From the NCBI RefSeq assembly GCF_040581485.1, contig NC_090133.1, positions 1,612,001-1,676,000 on the forward strand: DNA of 64,000 bases, given 5' to 3'. Positions 59,701 through 64,000 of this stretch are shown piece by piece. The translations under genes were made by a program, and so were the position numbers. The notes below the pieces were generated by a model. That model saw nothing but the letters and a program-made list of their open reading frames with translations. It was not told where the DNA came from and ran no database searches. Position 1 is the first letter of the stretch. Each line of letters opens with the position of its first letter. The DNA comes from Linepithema humile (lineage: Eukaryota > Arthropoda > Insecta > Hymenoptera > Formicidae).

Positions 59701-62154
59701 AGTTGAACGACAATCCAGGTGGGTGCCGCGCATCGATAAACTTATTCCGGGACACGTATCTCTTCGACGTGCCGTCAACACGCGAAAGAACGAATGATTA
59801 GACAATAGACAACATTAATTTCTCTGATTGCCTCGCCTATAGGCCCCGCTGATTACAAACCAGAGAAAGCTCTAAATCTGGAACATAAACCATATTTCAG
59901 TTTTGGTGATAGGAAACCTTTGGATAAACCTAGGGATACACCAGGTAACGGTGTGGACTAATCCAAAACTAACGCTACATTTTTACTGATCATTTTCTCA
60001 GCGGACGATAGATGGAAATAGTAAGAGAGAGAGAGAGAGAGAGAGAGAATGGGCATTAATTTCTGATTGCTTTCGATAGGCCCTGCCGATTATACTCCGC
60101 AGAAAGCTCTGAGTCTGGAACATAAACCTTATTTCGGTTTTGGTCATAGAGAACCTTTCCATAAGCCGCGCGATACACCAGGTAACGGTGTTGAACTGTC
60201 GAAGAACTGTTCTTCAAACGATGAATTGAATACAAACGAATGACTAGTGCAACAGAACAATATTAATTCTTCATTACTCCGATAGGGCCTGGTAGTTACA
60301 ACCCAGAGAAAGCTCAGCACTTGGAACATAAACCATATTTCAGTTTCAGTAACAGAAAGCCCTTGCATAAGCTTAGTGACGCACCAGGTAATCGGTGTAA
60401 ATTAACGGAACGTTAATGTTAACTGCGAATAATTTTACACGAACTTGAAGTAGCATGTCGTGGGTATATTAAACGCTTTCGCAGTCCCGTTAACCGACTA
60501 CGGAAAAAATAATGGTGTCCAATGTTATTAATACTAACAAATACGTGTAAAACAGAGAAAGAACGAAATAAACAATAATATCCACGAATATAAGATTCTG
60601 TGGTCTCCATCGATGTGTGAAACCTTCGTCAGTGTGCTTCGACTTTCTGTGTAACATTTTTTTAGCTCATACGTTAAATTGTTGAAAAATATGATTGTGT
60701 AACAAATGTGTGACTATTATGTGACTTTTCTTTAAATATGTATCGTAATATTGTGATGTCTGGTAGCGCAGAATAAGTGTGGTAATCGATATCCTTCAAG
60801 AATGCAAAAGTATCTTATCGTTCACTTGCAGCTCCCGGAACGTACTGTTCCGAGAAAGTGAACATGTCGAAATCGCCGGAATACAGTTTCGGCGTTAAAA
60901 CCAAAATCGAAGAAAAGAATGCTCTACCAGGTGCGCGCGCATTTTATGCTCACTATTGTCGCTTCAAAAATCCTAATTGTGTTCTGAAAAGCAGATCTCA
61001 ATTCTTGACGTCTATCCGTCTTTATTTTTACCCATTATTTATCCTTGATTACAATTTCTGATTTGTTTTTTAATGGCAATGTTTCAGGACCTGGCGAGTA
61101 CAGTCCAGAAAAGGCGATGCTTTTGTTGGAGAAAGCGTTGCAATTTACTTTCGGCCTCAGAACACCCGTGAGCAGACCAAACGACGTTCCAGGTAAATAA
61201 TCAATCCGCTGCATCGGTTTAGAAAATGTGCGGTAAACGTGAGATATTGCATGTTACAAGGCATGTCACTTCATAGCAATTTTAATCGCACACATTGACG
61301 CGCATAGAATGGCACAGAAACGCAACCATTAGTTTTGTCGCAGTAATTAGCTGTAGTTACCGCTGTGTCTTTTTATTTTTCATCATTTTTTAATTCATCA
61401 ATTTATTCCCCCACCCTTTCGCATTTAATAAGACGCGAATTCTCATCAGAGATGCAATTTCTCGGGAAGATATATCCGACAAACTCGTAAACGTGTGAAA
61501 AAAAAAAGAAAGGAATACGACGTAAATGGTGGATGAAAATTGTTAATAGGATCGTAGATCTAATCGAACGCGCGTGAATTTCTGAGGAAATAGATCAATC
61601 GAATTTCAGCACCTAATATCTATAACATCCGCTCCGCCCTCGGCGGGACCAGGGAGGGTAACAAGAAAGCGGCGCCCGCTTATTCCATATCCGGCAGACA
61701 GAGAGTCTTTACGGACGACCGTGTCCTCGTGCCTGGACCGGGCGCGTACGAGGCCATCAAGCCGGACGCGGTGAGAGCGAAGAGCCCGGCGTACAGCATA
61801 AGCGCGCGTTTCCCGCTACCCGACGATCACTCGCAGATCCCGGGGCCTGGAGCGCACTGTCCGGAAAAGGTATCGCGTAGAGAAAACATAAAGTGCACTA
61901 AGATGTACGAAATACATGAAGCACAGTATTTGTAAGATATAACAGATACATAAAATAAATATTAAAATGTTGGAGAAAGCAGAGAATCTAATATCCGATA
62001 ATATAAATGTAACCGAATGACGATTAAACGGACGTATAATTAATTAGCGTAATCGTTATTGTATTTTTAGGTGCTTCTCGATGTTCCTCCTGCGCATACA
62101 TTCGGCATCAGGCACTCGCCATACATTTGCAATATGAAGGACGCGGTTTATTAA
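53732..62154 (+). CDS. ODF3/CIMAP-like SHIPPO (STPG) repeat protein, expanded
   Basis: Twenty-five coding exons: 53732-53840, 54222-54279, 54538-54608, 55188-55364, 56079-56177, 57469-57567, 57652-57750, 57818-57916, 57998-58096, 58239-58337, 58406-58504, 58584-58682, 58760-58858, 58927-59025, 59094-59192, 59258-59356, 59445-59543, 59620-59718, 59843-59944, 60080-60181, 60286-60387, 60832-60930, 61088-61192, 61610-61869 and 62071-62154; 884 aa. The N-terminus (RRGPIAAEYSSPGP) and C-terminus (PGPGAHCPEKV...HTFGIRHSPY) match outer dense fibre protein 3, normally about 250 aa. The middle is a run of PG-x-Y repeats of 33-35 residues (APGTYSPEKVNLDKGPQYSL type), one per exon, nearly all 99 nt and phase 1-1. 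Family knowledge points to axonemal microtubules of sperm tails or sensory cilia. All exons are open. A few internal repeats could be skipped without loss of frame, so isoforms are likely. Confidence 0.92.
56787..56898 (+). pseudogene. Candidate degenerate STPG exon inside the ODF3-like gene
   Basis: Between TTTAG and GGTACAG, in the large intron after the exon at 56079. One frame reads DAIPQSRLTMGLYLRSTASKND, which resembles the VPQFTFGLRTPLDKPSD half of the type-B repeat. It does not fit phase 1-1 splicing (a TAA appears in the required frame), so it is probably a dead exon or chance. Confidence 0.3.
60024..60047. repeat. (GA)n microsatellite
   Basis: About 12 GA repeats in an intron of the ODF3-like gene. 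Confidence 0.95.
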
Positions 62155-63153
62155 TTCGTCTATTTTAGTGACAAGAAATTTATCAAATAAGAAGCTTGCT
62201 TTTGATTGTCTGACATTAGCGATTAATAAGTTTTAGAAACAGTCAAATTTAGTTTCTTTTTCTTTTCTATTTCGTTTCTTTTTGCTTTACTTTATTAACT
62301 ACTGCTAATTCCGTAAAGAATATATCGGGCAAAGTGGATTAAGTCAAGATATATTATGTGCGAATATATTATAATACCGCAAGGCAAGATACTTCAAACG
62401 CATAATTAAAATCACTGTAAAGTAACGCAGTATGGTGCTTTTTATTTGAGATGAAACGTTTCAATATTAATTAGAGAATCTAATACTCAATTGATATTTG
62501 ATTCATTGCACTGGAGCTAATGTAATGAAACTTTATGTATACATTAATATAAAATTTTTAAGTATACAAATTGCAGTCTTGAAATTAATCATTTGCTGCA
62601 GTGTAACAATACCACATCCTTTGTTTTAAAATATTTCCCGAATATCATAAAATTATTATTAAATCAATTTTTATTTCTTTCTTCTTTTTATGTTTAAAAA
62701 CGGGTGCAATAATCAATGCAAGGAAAGGCAACTAGAATTACAGATAAAGAGCACAAAAACTCTTATAAAAATATTTGCACACTTATTGTTACATTTTACA
62801 TATACATTTCAGTAAAAAAGAATGCATAAAAATACTATGAAATACATTTTAATTTTTATATGGCACGATCGTCATGTCTATAAATTTACATATTATTAAT
62901 AGATTAATATTTACAAAAATTATAGAAATAAAGTCTTGTTTATATATATATATATAATTTTATATAAAATATAAATTTCTTTTTATAGAAAATATTAGGC
63001 ATCTATTTCAGAATATACAACTAAGTACAAATATATAAAAGTCTTAGTGTACAAAAATTCCCTTTGAAAAAAGTTTAAAACTCTTCGTTGCATTATTATA
63101 AGTCATTCACTATCAATTGATACAATGGCCAACTCAAGGCACGGAATGTTCAG
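62155..63153. other. Convergent 3' UTRs of the ODF3-like gene and AMDHD2
   Basis: AT-rich 1 kb between opposed stops, with a short TA run at 62940-62956. No gene seen. Confidence 0.55.
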
Positions 63154-64000
63154 TTATTTAATGTAATAATTGATCTGTGCTTGTACCTTTAATTCTTTTA
63201 TACTGCCGATATTCTTTTCATAAACGCATTCTCCTAAAATCCACGTTGACAGCAGTTCCAACTTCTTATCAAGTAATATAAAATCGGCATCGGCCCCAAA
63301 ATTAAGCACACCTTTGTTCGCATCAATACCGAGGGCTCTCGCAGGATGCAAAGTTGCTGCTTCTAGAGCCTCGACTACCGTGCAACCTACATAAAGAGAA
63401 CAATTATAATAAACTAAATATTACATACATTAGTTCCGCACTGAACATGGACATAACTGTCAAATATAATACGTTCAGTATATTGTGTCTTAACACATTT
63501 ATATTAACACACAACATTTGTTTTATTATAATACAAAATTTACCTGTAGCTTCTTTAAAATGTCTCACACATTTCGGCATTTCGGTCGTGCTACCGCAGA
63601 GAGTATCTGTTCCAGCGATGTAAGCAGACTCTTTACGTATCTCTATTTCGAACTGGCCCAGTTGATGGATTCCTTCCTCCAAACCCAGTGCTGATATCGC
63701 GTCAGTTACAAGCACGAGACCTTACAAACACTTACATTTTAATTTCACTCAAAAATTGTCATAAATGTATAACTACATATAATTAAATGTGAACCTTGAG
63801 GATGCGTTCTATGAGCGATTCGCAATGCTGCCGGATGAGTGTGGATCCCGTCTGCGATTATTCCGAAATGAACCATTTTTCCAGGAGGGATTTGGTCGGA
63901 TGTTAGGAGGCCAACTAATCCTGGATCTCTATGATGGAACTAAAATCAGAAAATACACGAGCAAATGTATTTTCAAGACATATAGATTAATTATAAAAGA
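63154..64000 (-). CDS. AMDHD2: N-acetylglucosamine-6-phosphate deacetylase, C-terminal part
   Basis: Exons in transcript order: 63939-63795, 63720-63544 and 63386-63154, in phase; the 5' exons lie beyond the right edge. The enzyme removes acetate from GlcNAc-6-phosphate in amino-sugar catabolism, in an amidohydrolase TIM barrel in the cytosol. Diagnostic stretches are FHHRDPGLVGLLTSD, GIIADGIHTHPAALRIAHR, LVTDAISALGL (with the metal/catalytic aspartate of the TDA motif), AGTDTLCGSTTEMPKCVRHF, TLHPARALGI and NFGADADFILLD near the end. No damage seen in the visible part. Confidence 0.95.

Noticed and set aside
57469..59718. Regularly spaced ~99-bp repeats as a CRISPR-like array
   Set aside because: Repeats are coding exons flanked by GT-AG introns in an insect gene; spacers are introns of unequal length and no cas genes exist.

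Overview
The window is nuclear DNA of an insect, most likely an ant or other hymenopteran. The evidence is many short GT-AG introns, AT-rich intergenic DNA, a painless-type TRPA channel and an insect-type AA15 LPMO. The order-level assignment is inference. There are no operons, prokaryotic signals, CRISPR arrays or recognisable RNA genes. Gene models were assembled by hand from reading frame, splice sites and phase, and from remembered similarity to named families; no search was run.

Layout: (1) 1-797, minus: 3' part of an AA15 copper monooxygenase gene, cut by the left edge. (2) 6717-10006, plus: complete 10-exon mitochondrial GABA transaminase. (3) 10649-15028, minus: complete 18-exon VPS35L, a Retriever/Commander subunit, convergent with GABA-T. 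(4) about 15.84-39.8 kb: a segmental triplication. Each unit holds an intronless gene for six BED-like zinc fingers, an inverted degenerate copy of that gene, a four-exon gene for an unrecognised 232-residue protein, and the start of the gamma-tubulin complex gene GCP2. Only the third unit runs into a complete GCP2 (37882-43988, about 820 aa); units A and B carry truncated, broken GCP2 exons. Conversely, the BED gene is intact in A and B and broken in C. The 232-residue gene is open in all three. Hairpin MITE-like elements sit in and beside the array, and two of them can be checked against an empty site in a sister unit. (5) 44535-47415, minus: two-coding-exon painless-like TRPA channel. (6) 53732-62154, plus: a 25-coding-exon SHIPPO/STPG (ODF3/CIMAP-like) ciliary protein whose 99-nt phase-1 exons have multiplied as alternating two-exon units. 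(7) 63154-64000, minus: C-terminal part of GlcNAc-6-phosphate deacetylase (AMDHD2), cut by the right edge.

The single-copy genes are housekeeping or sensory genes with no evident joint pathway. The region that stands out is the triplicated BED-finger / unknown / GCP2 module. Reciprocal gene loss between units, sense and antisense BED copies, and rearranged unit borders suggest a young, still-changing locus. The second point of interest is the exon-array growth of the ODF3-like gene.
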